Shown in pieces: positions 22,375-33,308 of a stretch of 64,000 bases of DNA. The stretch covers positions 20,581,206-20,645,205 of the forward strand of contig OZ038459.1 of assembly GCA_964036195.1 (NCBI GenBank), written 5' to 3'. Below the pieces are notes generated by a model, which ran no database searches, was not told the origin of the DNA, and worked only from the letters and a program-made list of their open reading frames with translations. Numbering within the stretch: position 1 is the stretch's first letter; each line of letters begins with the position of its first letter. This DNA comes from Sphaerolaimus hirsutus. Lineage: Eukaryota; Nematoda; Chromadorea; Monhysterida; Sphaerolaimidae. The translations under genes and the position numbers were made by a program.

Positions 22375-22750
22375 GGGGGGGTTAACCGATGGGGGGGGGG
22401 GGGTTTCGAGGGGGGGGGGGGTTTCGAGGGGGGTGGGGTTATCCTTTCGGCAGAAATTTGTCTGAATTCCCAGTACTTAATTGTCGTCTGAAACGCACGC
22501 AGACGTTGAAAAATGCAACAAAAACTGCCATTTTTATAACTCTATAGACTGTCAATGTATGTATACCATATAAACACTGTTCTCACGGAACACAGTCATT
22601 GTTTTTAAGTATGTTCTGCACTGCCCCGATCACAAACCGCACCTTTTATCATGTACGTTCTGTATACACTAAATTGGGGGGGGGGGTATTTCGAGGGGGG
22701 AGTTATAAGTTTATAGTGTCCATTTTGAGGGGGGTATTTCGAGGGGGCCA

Positions 22751-22930
22751 GGCCTCTTCCACACATAAGCCTGTTTCGCACAAATGCCCGTCTTGCACAT
22801 GCATGAAACCCATTTCGCACAAAACGCCCATTTCGCACAAAAATGATGTGTGTGCGAAATGGGCCTATGTGCGGAAAGCAGGCGTATGTGCGTGTGCGTC
22901 GAGCGTGTGACTGGGCACCACAACTTTACC
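22751..22930. repeat. CATTTCGCACA word cluster
   Basis: CCCATTTCGCACAAA repeated and then inverted as TGTGCGAAATGGGCC within 180 bp. Another one-word element. Confidence 0.5.
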
Positions 22931-22942
22931 CCCCCCCCCCCC

Positions 22943-23887
22943 TAGGGCTCGAAACTCAATTTTTTTCAAACTTGAGTTCGAGTCGCAACCGCAAATTTTT
23001 TCCGGTCGAGTCGGCGAGTCAGGCAAGACACTGAAAAGTCGAGTCGAGTCTGCCAAAAATCTTGAGTCTCGAGTCAAGTCGGATGCATTACTTTTTGGTA
23101 TGACCCTTGCGGAAATTTTTGATACTGGTTTCTCTTCCAATGTTTTCACACACACTTAATGAAGTCTAAATGTCAACAGTTCATTTAAATATAAAGATAA
23201 AGCAAAAATAGAACTTTTTATCACTCATGTTGCTACAAATAAAGTTGCAAAAATCAGCCTACGGATGGATAATTAACATCTTTTACAGCATTTTTTTGGA
23301 TCAGTGCCAACATTGTGCAATGCATTTGAGGTGGTGTGCATAGGCGGCGCAAGGTCCCAATTTGTGCTTGTGACATTCACAATTACATTGGCCAAAATTT
23401 GACCTTGTGCACTTTTTACTAAGTAAACATAGGGATTTCTGCTTGTGACACCGAAAATTCCGCTTGTGACATTCACAAGCGCACAAGCACTTACGCCGCC
23501 TATGGTGGTGTGTATATCATGGATGGTGTGTGTATTGCATTATGTAGAATTGTATGGTAACAAGAAATTTGAGTTTTAACACCATTCAATACATACGTCA
23601 AGCCAATTGACAATATATCACACATGTGGTATGGAAATGCGCACTCGCGCGCAAAATTATTGGAAAATATGTTAAAAAGTTCATATCAAAATCAGTTTTT
23701 TAGGACAGTATTCAATGGAAACCCTGACTCGAAATTTGCCAAAATTTCGAGTCGAGTCAGGCAAAAACCTCGAGTCTCGAGTTTGGGCCAAATTTTTCCG
23801 GTCAAGTCAGACGAGTCGAGTCGGTATCCTGTTTTACCATCGAGTCTCGAGTTGAGTCGAGTCAAGTCGAGTCGAGTTCGAGCCCTA
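22943..23887. mobile_element. TAGGGCTCGAA element, GAGTCGAGTC words
   Basis: Termini TAGGGCTCGAAACTC and GAGTTCGAGCCCTA, flanked on both sides by runs of C (8-bp duplication of C compatible). Subterminal GAGTCGAGTC arrays on both sides. The 9-bp-duplication element 23339-23503 is nested inside. Confidence 0.7.
23339..23503. mobile_element. MULE-like MITE, 9-bp duplication GGTGGTGTG
   Basis: CATAGGCGGCGCAAGG to ACGCCGCCTAT; exact 9-bp duplication GGTGGTGTG at 23330-23338 and 23504-23512. 165 bp, nearly the same as 61786-61950, which explains the look-alike frames found at both places. Confidence 0.85.
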
Positions 23888-23984
23888 CCCCCCCCCCCCC
23901 CAGCAAATTTGGTTCCAGGCGACGCCTGCTGGCTGTATGATGTGCAGACAATGCAACATCTTGAATGGTGCAATGCAACAGGGT

Positions 23985-24140
23985 TTCAGTCTCAAAAGTC
24001 ATGGAAAATGCCCTGCAAAATGGAAACTCGGTTGCCATTTTGCAGGGCATTTTCCATGACTTTTGACCATGTAAAATGTCAAATGTCATGCAAAGTGTCA
24101 AAATTCATGGAAAATCCCTTCAAAATGACAAATCAGACAG
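23985..24140. mobile_element. CATGGAAAATGCCCTG palindrome
   Basis: GTCATGGAAAATGCCCTGCA is mirrored as GCAGGGCATTTTCCATGAC about 50 bp later, followed by TGTCAAATGTCATGCAAAG words. Family of 5662. Confidence 0.55.
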
Positions 24141-24199
24141 CCGGCGCCACCTGGAACTCATTGTGCTGTGGGGAAGGGGGGGGGGGGGATGTGGGTGCA

Positions 24200-24360
24200 C
24201 AGCAGAGTTGTGCAAATACTGGTATTTTTGTAAAACGTAAATGTAAACGTAAATACCTTTTCCAAATAAAAAGTATAAATACTAAAACGTAAGGTATGTT
24301 TAAAATACCAAGGAATACGTAAAAAAACGTAAACGTAAAAATTTTTACACACATATTTGC
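24200..24360. mobile_element. CAGAGTTG element with CGTAAACGTAAA words (partial)
   Basis: Starts CAGAGTTGTGCAAATACTGG; body of GTAAACGTAAATAC words. It matches the ends of 35240-36108. No right terminus identified. Confidence 0.5.
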
Positions 24361-24693
24361 CATTGTGCTTTGGAATATACCATAATTTTCACCTTCAGGT
24401 GGGTTAATCATTCCGTCTGCACTACTTTCTGTAGTAAGTGTGGCTAAATCCAACTAACGCTGGTGATTCTGGGGGAGTCCCAGACCCTGTAAAATGCCTT
24501 GTAAAATGTCAAATGGCATGCAAAGTGTCTAAAGTCTTGTGCCCTGGAAGGTGGCAAATCTTTGCCATGGGGCTGCCATGGGGGGTGGCTTATTCGACGG
24601 GGGTTATTCGGGGGGGGGGGGTCGTAATTCGTAAGGGTCATGATAAATAGTAGACATTTGCGTACCTGAAACAGGTAATAAATATGTCCAAAC

Positions 24694-26262
24694 TAGGGTG
24701 TCAAAAAAATTTTTTTACGGAAAACGGAAAACGGAAAGGTAAAATTTTTTCACTTTACGGAAAACGGAAAACGGAAAGGTAAAAAAAAAATTTCTGCCGG
24801 AAAACGGAAAACGGAAAGGTAAAAAAATTTCACTCAGCGGAAAACGGAAAACGGAAAGGTAAAAAAAAATTGTCGGCCGGAAAACGGAAAACGGAAAAAT
24901 GAAATGCCGGAAAACGGAAAATGGAAAGCAAAATTTTCACAGAAACGGAAAAAAATAACGTGAACTTTGCACGGTAATAGACAAATTTGCAGAAGGAAAA
25001 CCTGCATGCAGGTTTGCCTGTTTGGCTTTGATTGTGGTAGCTGTACATTCTGCAACTATGGATCATGCCTGTAACTTCACTTGTAGTTCAAGTAATCACG
25101 CCGGGCAAATTGACATCATGCAGAATCGTGTACGATGGGTCGGCAGGTAAGCCCAGTTTCAACGAGTGCCTTTTTAGAGGACCAATTACAACACCATTAG
25201 CACTGGGCCTACTCCTGAGGTTCAGGGCAGGCAATCTAGCATTAATTGCTGATATTGAAAAGGCATTTTTGCAAATAGGATTGCATGACCAAGCTAGAGA
25301 CTACACACAATTTTTCTGGCTGAAAGATGCCTCAAAACCAGTAACTGAAAATAACTTAATAGTACTTCGTTTTAAATGCATACTGTTTGGACTTGTCTGC
25401 AGCCCAGCAATTTTGGGAGCAGTCATAAAATACCATTTAAATGTGACAATAAACAACATGAATGAATATGAAGCAAATGAAGGGGAACAAAACCAGTTGG
25501 CGATGATAATAAACAACATTTACGTCGATAACTTCATCATGAGTGTCACGAATGAAGTTGAAGCTTTAGAACTATATTACAAAGTCAAAGCTTTATTTAA
25601 CCAATGTTCTATGAACATGAGGGAATGGCTGTCAAACTCCAGATCAGTCATGAATGAAATAGCAGAAAACGACAGGAGTCCAAAGGTGAATAAAATTGTC
25701 GCAGTAATGAGCATGAAATAAAATCACCAAACGGACATGCTGGCAATATCAACACCAAAATTGCAAATTGACAGCATCACAACACCAACCAGACAAAACT
25801 TGAATAAATTATTGGTGTCAGCATATGACCCAATTGGGTTCACAGCACCTGTTTCACTGACCCTGAAATCCCAGTTGTCAATGCTGCTCCAAGAGACAAA
25901 AACAACACAATGGGATGAGCCAATTGACGATAAATACAGATTGGAAAAACAATGGAAAAATGCCAGAAAACTGAAAATCGAGCCAGAAAATGGAAAAATG
26001 GCCTGGTAAAATGGAAACGGAAAGGTAAAAATTTTTCAGCCGGAAAACGGAAATATGGGCCGGAAAAACGGAAACGGAAAGGTAAAAAATTTTCAGCTGC
26101 CGGAAAACGGAAAACGGAAAGGTAAAAATTTTTCAGCTGCCGGAAAACGGAAAACGGAAAGGTAAAAATTTTTCGGCTGCCGGAAAACAAAAAACGGAAA
26201 GGTAAAAAATTTTCCTGCGGAAAGGCGGAAACGGAAAACGGAAACGGAAATTTGACACCCTA
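24694..26262. mobile_element. hAT-like element H4 carrying BEL/Pao pol
   Basis: Termini TAGGGTGTCAAA and TTTGACACCCTA; exact 8-bp duplication GTCCAAAC at 24686-24693 and 26263-26270. GGAAAACGG arrays at both ends; BEL/Pao pol in sense orientation inside. Relative to H2 the pol part has lost about 0.4 kb upstream of the RT, so the two are separate deletion derivatives of one composite. Confidence 0.87.
25065..26009 (+). pseudogene. BEL/Pao pol fragment inside H4
   Basis: 25065-25721 reads ITPGKLTSCRIVYDGSAGKP, LIADIEKAFLQIGL, LFGLVCSPAILGAV and IYVDNFIMSV; 25737-26009 reads VSAYDPIGFTAPVSLTLKSQ and QWDEPIDDKY. The order and the stop between the two pieces are as in H2. It is not a complete element, and the frame ends in the word array. 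Confidence 0.83.
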
Positions 26263-26739
26263 GTCCAAACAGGATATATTTGGACATAAAAAAGTAGATA
26301 GCTATTCGTAGATACACAAACAAGGTAGTCTACCTAAATATGTGTAGCTGCGATACAAATTACGATACGATTTGCGATAAATACATCATGTACATTGCAT
26401 ACATGATGCACATCATTCCGGATGGGGGGTATTTCGACGGATTACAGGTACTTTTCCCCCAGTGGACAACTTGCCCCCGGAGTGTGTTGTATTAGCGTTT
26501 TGTCCGTGTTGCATTAGCGTTTTGTCATGTTGCATTACCGTTTTGTCGTGTTCCATTAGCGTTATGTCCGCACGGACATAACGCTAATGCATCACACCAC
26601 GGGGGGAAGAAGTCCATGGGGGGAAACGTGAAGTTAACGATTTCGACGGGGGGTTATTTTTTCCCCAGCCCATTTAGAGGGGGGTTTAATTCGATGGGGG
26701 TTAATTCATGGGGGAGGGGTAATTCGATGTAATGCGGTA

Positions 26740-27544
26740 AATATCTGTGTGTTAACTTTGTCCTCCATGAAGATACATGCTATGCTTGTTTCCTGGAAAT
26801 TGTAAACGTGTCAACAGAAATCATCTACACTCCATCTGAGAAATCATCTACACGTCATTCTACATCATCATCTAAGTTGTTTTTCAAGTAAATATTATTC
26901 CCACAATGAGTTTTCAACTTGTGTTCCTCAAAAATGTATTTATTTGAATCTCATTGTGAACCTTCTATTCGTCATTGTTACCTACAACCACTGCACTGGC
27001 AGTTTGGATGTCTACCATCAATGTATTGGACAAAACAAATTGGTGAATAAATGGCTGGATCGATAACCTTGATACATCTTTGACTGTGCAACAATATCCT
27101 CATTTTACTCTGTGTATAAATAAGTGTGTATGATACCCTGCGTGTGCTACAAATGGTTCTCCAACACTTTATTTCACACAATCACTTCTTTAATTATGTT
27201 CTCTAGCATGTAATCAACAAAAACGAAACTAGCAAAAAAATTTTTGCATAAAATCATATTTACTCACGCGTGAATTTTAATTCAAACGCAATGAAAATTG
27301 TCGCAAAGCATTCACCTCAAATAGATTTTTACAATGGATGTTTTTTGAAGTGGATAAAAACGGAATTAAAACGATTTGAATCCGTTGATTGACGAGTTTG
27401 TAGGTTGCACGGCCCATTATTCCAGCCGAAGTGTCTGGAAAACCATTGGACGAACGATTTCAATCCACTGTCACCACGTGTATTTTTCCAGCGAATTTCG
27501 ATTATCCACGGGCGCGCTTTTTTTTATTTTATTGTTTTCGCAGC
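26740..27544. other. Intergenic, no gene seen
   Basis: AT-rich. 27240-27400 (ATAAAATCATATTTAC ... TTTGAATCCGTTGATTGAC) resembles 29715-29780, 36360-36440 and 57085-57150, an uncharacterised dispersed repeat with GGAATCCATCCG-type ends. Confidence 0.35.
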
Positions 27545-27735
27545 GCTCACCTTGAAATCCTGCTGGCGCCATTTTGGCGCCCTTTTAAAGCAGGGCGCCA
27601 CGGAAAAAGGGCGCCAAGCGCCAAGGGCGCCATGGCGCCTTTCAGAAAGTGGGCGCCACAGAAAAAAAGCGCCAAGCGCCAATGGCGCCATGGCGCGGCG
27701 CCCTTTGGCGACCTTAAAAGGCGCCATTCCATCAC
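27545..27735. repeat. GGCGCC word element
   Basis: GGCGCCATTTTGGCGCCC, AGCGCCAAGGGCGCC and related words throughout, ending GGCGCCATTCCATCACTAC. The PCAATGATG/CATCACTA ends resemble 61112 and 49532, which suggests a hAT-like origin. The six-frame open stretches here are translations of the array. Confidence 0.55.
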
Positions 27736-27887
27736 TACATGGTACTGTGTTTTTGAATGTTCTTCACATAATAGTGAAGATAGCATAATGAATCATGAAT
27801 GGATAAACACAGGGCTATAACATAATTGTTAAAACAACAGTTGGTTGTATAAATATTATTTGTATACAAATTGTAATAATTATGCAA

Positions 27888-28008
27888 TCAGGGGTCATCA
27901 GTTAAAGGCCTGGCATATGTGGGCTGCTTAGCGTTGATAGCGGACACGGGGTACAGCGTGCACTGCTGCAGCGCCGAGCTGAAGTCGAACGACACGCACG
28001 ACCTGTGT
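27888..28008 (-). pseudogene. Orphan last exon of a CTLD-PAN gene (PAN C-terminus)
   Basis: 121 nt, the same length as gene 2 exon 11, acceptor GTCTCAG|ACACAG, ending GACCCCTGA. Encodes HRSCVSFDFSSALQQCTLYP then YARPLTDDP, about 77 percent identical to gene 2. The other exons of such a gene were not found between 28 and 41 kb, although a third copy of the upstream region exists at 41.0-42.5 kb. Probably a relic of a third gene; an alternative last exon of gene 2 is possible but would need a 15-kb jump. Confidence 0.7.
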
Positions 28009-28764
28009 CTGAGACAAGACATGTGAAATTGTCCATTTTGTCATTACTGTCACTACTCTCACTACCAAATTCATCATTCTGCCTTTCCTTCTCAAAATAG
28101 CCCCCCTTGGAGTCTACCCACTGCTGTTGAACACAGGTAATGTGCCCACTACACATTAGTAAATGAAACAGGGAAATGTTATCCACATAATTCATTTATT
28201 GTACATTACAAAACAACATTAAAATCACTGCAATACAACATGATCTCAGATGATCACCAAAAACACCCATCACAGTTCCCACGTTTCCCAGGTTTCACCC
28301 TGATCTGCGTATTAATTTTACTTTAAGCAATAATGTGTATGAAAGTGTTGAATACTATCAGCACATTGACAACACACTGGCTCACACTAGCCAAAGTTTC
28401 ATGATCACAACTTAAAGCAGCATTGAGCTAGAGCACCATTTGTACATCAGTACAAAATGACCGAAATTGTAACCCCCACAGTTCGTCAGTGGGCGGAGCT
28501 AGAGAGGTGAAATTTTTAGTGAAAACTCAAAACACCTGATATCTTAACCTGTCAAAAATTTATGACTGTACCTTACCTCTAGCGCGAATGGCGAGCACTG
28601 CCTGGGGACTTTTCAGCCGGACCATGTACTTGAGTTGGAATTGAACAAGGTACATCCAAATGGGGAGCAAAAAATTGGGATGGATGAACCCCCAGAGCCC
28701 AGACATTTCTCCCATTTCTCTATGGTGAAGAGTTTCAACTATCCTACACGGTAGTCTATTTTCA
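28009..28764. other. Non-coding, nothing recognised
   Basis: If the orphan exon is spliced this is intron. There is no convincing exon of the CTLD-PAN type and no clear element. Confidence 0.35.
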
Positions 28765-29105
28765 CAGCAAAAAATAGAGCCGTGAAGCGTGTGGAAGCGG
28801 GCTGGATGCGCGTGACGCTTCAACACGCTTCCACCAACATCACAAGATTCTGGGTGAAGTGTTTTCCACACGCTTCACCTAGCCTTACCGCGCGCTTCAC
28901 ACGCATCCAAACATGTGGAAGACACTTCACGCCGCTGGCGCTTCCACACGCTTCCCCCGCGTATAAATTTGTGTGGGAGCGCCATATTAAGAAGCGTGAA
29001 GTGCTTTCACTCATTTTTTCGTTAACTGTGTGGAAGCGCTGGCATGCTTGGCGAAGCGTTCGGGAAGTGTCGGCGTGAAGACACTTCCCGACGCTTCACC
29101 GCGCA
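28765..29105. repeat. GAAGCGTGTGGAAGCG word element
   Basis: GTGAAGCGTGTGGAAGCG on the left and CGACGCTTCACCGCGCATCC on the right, with GAAGCG / CGCTTC words in both orientations across 340 bp. AAAAAATAG and CCATTTTTT at the ends may be the termini. Confidence 0.55.
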
Positions 29106-30038
29106 TCCACACACCCATTTTTTGGAGTGTTTGTCATGATTTTATGCTGACCAGTCTAGCTGCAATCGCTGCAGCCGCACTGTCCCATTTTACCCGCTGA
29201 ACTGTTGAGGGTGCCGTTCTATTGGAGGCTGCCATTATATTCTTTTCAGCAATCGTTTTCACCGATTTCTCATCTGATTGAACATGTAAACTTGGCAGAC
29301 AACGTTCTAAACGATCTTTGTACAAGTGTGGCTTATGTGAACTTGTCACAAGTCCAACTCGGCAGAGTTCAAATTATACAAACGAGAGTGAAAGATGCAG
29401 GATTTCCATCTGTGTCATCGTGCTATCAATTGACCATAAATAACAATGTGTGTCAACTATTTACCTAGTGTGTGACTCGCCGTGAGCAATCTCGTTAGCG
29501 CCGCCTTTGATTAATTGCATTCCGCGGCCATTATTGGTGACGCGAACAGAAATCCTGCTTGTTTTATTCATTTGTATAATACGCAACCGTAACATGGACA
29601 CGGGCAGAGTTCTTTTTCGTCCCTTTTTTGGGTAATGTGTCAGGGCTGCGGCGACAATTTACCTAGTTTAATATTTGTTTCCGTTTGACGATGTGTTGGG
29701 CAAATTCGTTTTTTCGCATAAAAATCATATTTAGAAAAATCTATCTTGAAACAAATTGAATCCATTCATTCACTATCGAATTTGACGGTATTGGTAAAGG
29801 CAACTAAAGGCAACAACATTTGTAGCGTCTCATGTTTGCCGCGTTTATTCTTAATGCAACATGATCAACATTTTAATATCAGAGCATGAATTCAAACAAG
29901 ATGAAATGTGAAAACAACCCCTAAATCACAGTATGAACACTTTAGATGTTCTTATCAGTAGCCATTTTGCAAATTGTTTTTTTGGCACTCTTCCAGCATA
30001 ATTTCTAGCTGCCATTCTATTGGAGGTGCAATTCTATT
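29106..30038. other. Start of duplicated block A, no gene seen
   Basis: 29875-30035 aligns with 60850-61020 (AGAGCATGAATTCAAACAAG, TTTTGGCACTCTTCCAGC, GCCATTCTATTGGAGG). A frame of 87 codons at 29205-29468 falls in similar repeat material (compare 59950-60030) and is not supported as a gene. Confidence 0.45.
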
Positions 30039-32221
30039 TACCGTATTTCCTCGAAATAGCCCCCGGGGGTTTATTTTTTCAGAGTGGAAATTTTGAGGGG
30101 GGTTAAACGAGGGGGGTATTTCGAGGGGGGGTTATTATTTCGCCAGGAATTTTTTGAAATCACAGTACAAAATTGTCGTCTGAAACGTACGCAGACGTTG
30201 AAAAATGCAATAAAAACTGCCATATTTATGACTCTATAGACTTGTATATGTATGTATCTAGATGGTATAAACACTGTTCTCACGGAACACAGTCATTGTT
30301 TTAAGTGTGTTCTGCACTGCCCCGATCACAAACCGCACCTTTTGTTATGTATTTACGTTCCGTATACACTAAATTGGGGGGGGGGGGTATTTCGAGGGGG
30401 GGGGGGTTTATAATTTCATAGTGGCCCCAGGGGGTTTATTATTTCGCCAGCAAAATTTGAGGGGGATAATTCGAGGGGGGTGGTTTATTCGAGGGGGGTC
30501 TATTATTTCGCCAGAAATTTTCGGAAATTCCCCATACGCAGACGTAGAAAAATCGAACAATTACATAGATGTATATGTGTTTATAGGTACACCCCCGTTC
30601 ACCATGGTTGGCACCATTGAGATATTTTCAGAAAACAATTCATAACTTTGCTATACAGAATTGTATTTGGCCAAGTGGGGTATCCCCTTGTAGGGCAATT
30701 CAAGCCCTACAAGTGCATATAGGGCACAACTGATTATCTCTTCTCTAGGGCATTTCATGGGCCAGATAAATTCTTTTATTCATTTAAAGCTGATCACCAT
30801 GGTTGGCACCCTAGTGTTTTTTGGTCTTAAATCTTGATTTTCAAGGCTGCATTCTGCATCAAATGGCAGATTTGAAGAAGTATGGAACCCAGCCAGCTCT
30901 GAGTGTCAAGGCCCAGTTTGAAATGCATTTTGATGATTGTTTTCCTTCTATTTTCTGGAACATGGCAGCAGATGATAAAAATAGCTATTTTAGCCATTTC
31001 CATTGCTTTTCAGTTGCTGAAAATGCCTTGGCTGATGAATATGTCATCCACATCATGTGTTATGACTTTGTCATGGCTGCATATGTTTTGTCAATGTACT
31101 GGGGATGTCCAAGTACTGATGTTGATTTCATTAATGGCTGTTTCTCTAGACATAAGGCCCTCATGTTCAAGCAGTTTGTAAAGGCCCAATTGCTGACTGT
31201 AAGAGGAATATTCAAGCTTTAAAATTAGTGCCTCCATGCATTAATCTGTTCACACAAATATGAGATTGGCCATCTCAAAAATCATGTTATCACAAAAATT
31301 GTAAATTCAGTAGTAAATAGGCAAGATAATGGCAGTAACAATTTCGCTTTAGCATATCTCACATTTGTGTGAACAGATTTATGCATGAAAGCACTCATTT
31401 TAAAGCTTGAACATTGCTCTTACAGTCACATATGTTTCCTTTACAAACTGCTTGAACATGAGGGCCATATGTCTGGAGAAACAGCCATTGATGAAATCAA
31501 CATCAGTACTTGGGCATCTCCAGTACATTTACAAAACATATGCAGCCATGACAAAGTCATACCACAGCATGTGGATGACATATTCATCAACCAAGGCATT
31601 TTCAGCGACTGAAAAGCAATGAAAATAGCTAAAATAGCTATTTTTATCATCTGCCGCCATGTTCCAGAAAATAGAATGAAAACAGTCATCAAAATGCATT
31701 TCAAGCTGGGCCTTGACACTCAGAGCTGGCTTGGTGCCAAACTTCTTCAAATCTGGCTATTGTTGCAGAATGCAGCCTTGGAAATCAGGATTTAAGACCA
31801 AAAAACGCTAGGGTGCCAACCATGGTGATCAGCTTTAAATGAATTAAAGAATTTGTCTGGCCCATGAAATGCCCTAGAGAAGAGATAATCAGTTGTGCCC
31901 TATATGCACTTGTAGGGCTTGAATTGCCCTACAAGGGATACTCCACTTGACCAAATACAATCCTGTATAGTGAAGTTATGAATTGTTTTCTGAAAATATC
32001 TCAATGGTGCCAACCATGGTGAACGGGGGTGTACATATAACTGTATATACACAAAACACCTTCCCTAACGTCACTTAATCATCAGTTTTTACGTGTGTTC
32101 TGCATTGTACAGAACACAAACTGCGGTATTTGTCATGTACGTTCACGTTACACTCAATTTTATGGTGGGCATTTCGAGGGGGGGTTAATTCAAGGGGGGG
32201 TTAATTCGAGGTAATACGGTA
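30039..32221. mobile_element. CCGTATT element(s) enclosing a foldback
   Basis: TACCGTATTTCCTCGAAATA at 30039 and GAGGTAATACGGTA at 32221. Two G-run bodies appear fused around 30420; the foldback 30590-32031 interrupts the core. Confidence 0.7.
30590..32031. mobile_element. 1442-bp foldback element, TA duplication
   Basis: CACCCCCGTTCACCATGGTT at 30590 is mirrored as AACCATGGTGAACGGGGGTG ending 32031, with TA on both sides (30588-30589, 32032-32033). The arms are about 640-700 bp and about 90 percent identical, with the centre near 31310. Both arms contain the same coding-like stretch (PALSVKAQFEMHFDDCFPSI in one; PALSVKAQLEMHFDDCFHSI in the other), but the second arm has a stop and a shift, so no function is claimed. 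Different in sequence from the foldback at 13354. Confidence 0.85.
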
Positions 32222-32233
32222 AGTACTATTAAT

Positions 32234-32430
32234 TTTGATTGCATACGCATAAATTTTTTGATGGTGCCTATTTGTCATTGATTAGATGGACACTAGAAAC
32301 AGCCAGTAAAAAATATTTATGAAAGGTTCAGTCATTCAGGTTTCTTTGAGAAAAACCATCTTCTTTACAGTACACAAAATAATACAGTAATGGAATTGCA
32401 GTAATGAAATTGCGCGGTTGTCTCATAAAC
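32234..32430. repeat. Duplicated block A segment
   Basis: TTTTGATTGCATACGCATAA, TTTGTCATTGATTAGATGGA and TGGAATTGCAGTAATGAAAT align with 61275-61470. Evidence for the block duplication that includes the mucin-like genes. Confidence 0.55.
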
Positions 32431-32577
32431 ATTTCTGGCACACTGCCAGCTATGACTCTTATTCTTTTTGGATCTAAAACAATGAAAAATTGCACCTTTT
32501 TTTGGAGGATCCCTCTTGGAGATAACCTCCTATTGATGAAATACAGTATTGTTGGACATCAAACAATATGTTATAGC

Positions 32578-32718
32578 CAGACTTGATTTTAGTAAAAAAT
32601 TTTTACTAAAATTGTAGTAGAATTGTATAAAAATTGTATTTTTCGAAATTTATTCGTCAATTTTCTATTTTGTTTTTATTTTATTTTTATTTTTTTCCCT
32701 GATATTTTGCCAAACCTG
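32578..32718. mobile_element. Short GGTTGG-family hAT-like element
   Basis: CAGACTTGATTTTAGTAAAA to ATTTTGCCAAACCTG, 141 bp, flanked by GTTATAGC and GTTACTGC (6 of 8 identical). Confidence 0.55.
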
Positions 32719-33308
32719 GTTACTGCATCATCTCCTTGATTGATTGGTATAATAATTGTTGATCATTTTATGTACTGAAATGGAGTGGAGTGTAACTGGA
32801 AAAATAAATATAAAATAAAAATTGTAATAAGGTTTTGTCTTATTGATTTAAAATTGTCTTGTTGAAGTCTAGTCTAATAAGTCTAAATCAATTAAAATTG
32901 TCTTGTTGAACAAATTTGTTTGTCCCCGTCACTACTCAATGAAATGCTTAAAATGTTGTTTGCTTTTGTGCACAATGTTTACATTACCGATAGAATCAAA
33001 TTCATTTAAAACTTGGATAGACTGTCAGAAAAGGAAAAATCATAAACTCAAACTATCAATTAAGTAAATTCACAAAACATTGAATTTACAGTCACACTTC
33101 ATCACTCACATGTAAAATGTCAAGTAGCGAGACCAAATTTATCAACCTTAGATATAGTTTTAAGTCAAAATTGAAACTTTCACACCCATATTTTTAAATC
33201 TACTATGACAGATTCTACAGTTGACCACCGAGTTACTGGCAAAATGCCAAACCACCACCAAAGGTCCTCTAAATGACATTCTACAGAGTGCATCCGATGT
33301 CACACAGT

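Larger units (their letters stand above)
21065..22750. mobile_element. CCGTATTTCC element split by a hAT-like element
   Basis: Left end TACCGTATTTCCTCGAAATA at 21065; G-runs at 21121-21130 are interrupted by the element 21131-22374 and continue at 22375 with further G-run paragraphs to about 22750. The right terminus is missing. Confidence 0.7.
24575..26739. mobile_element. CCGTATTACC-type element split by H4
   Basis: G-run paragraphs at 24575-24640 and the core AGGTAATAAATATGTCCAAA are cut by H4 and resume as CAGGATATATTTGGACATAA at 26271, ending ATGTAATGCGGTA at 26739. The unbroken version of the insertion site is at 42876-42900. Confidence 0.7.

Noticed and set aside
27405-27820. 127-129 residue frames across the GGCGCC cluster
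   Set aside because: Overlapping frames on both strands caused by the GC-rich word array.
29205-29468. 87-residue plus-strand frame
   Set aside because: Starts in the ATTGGAGG repeat motif; similar repeat DNA at 59950 does not keep the frame.
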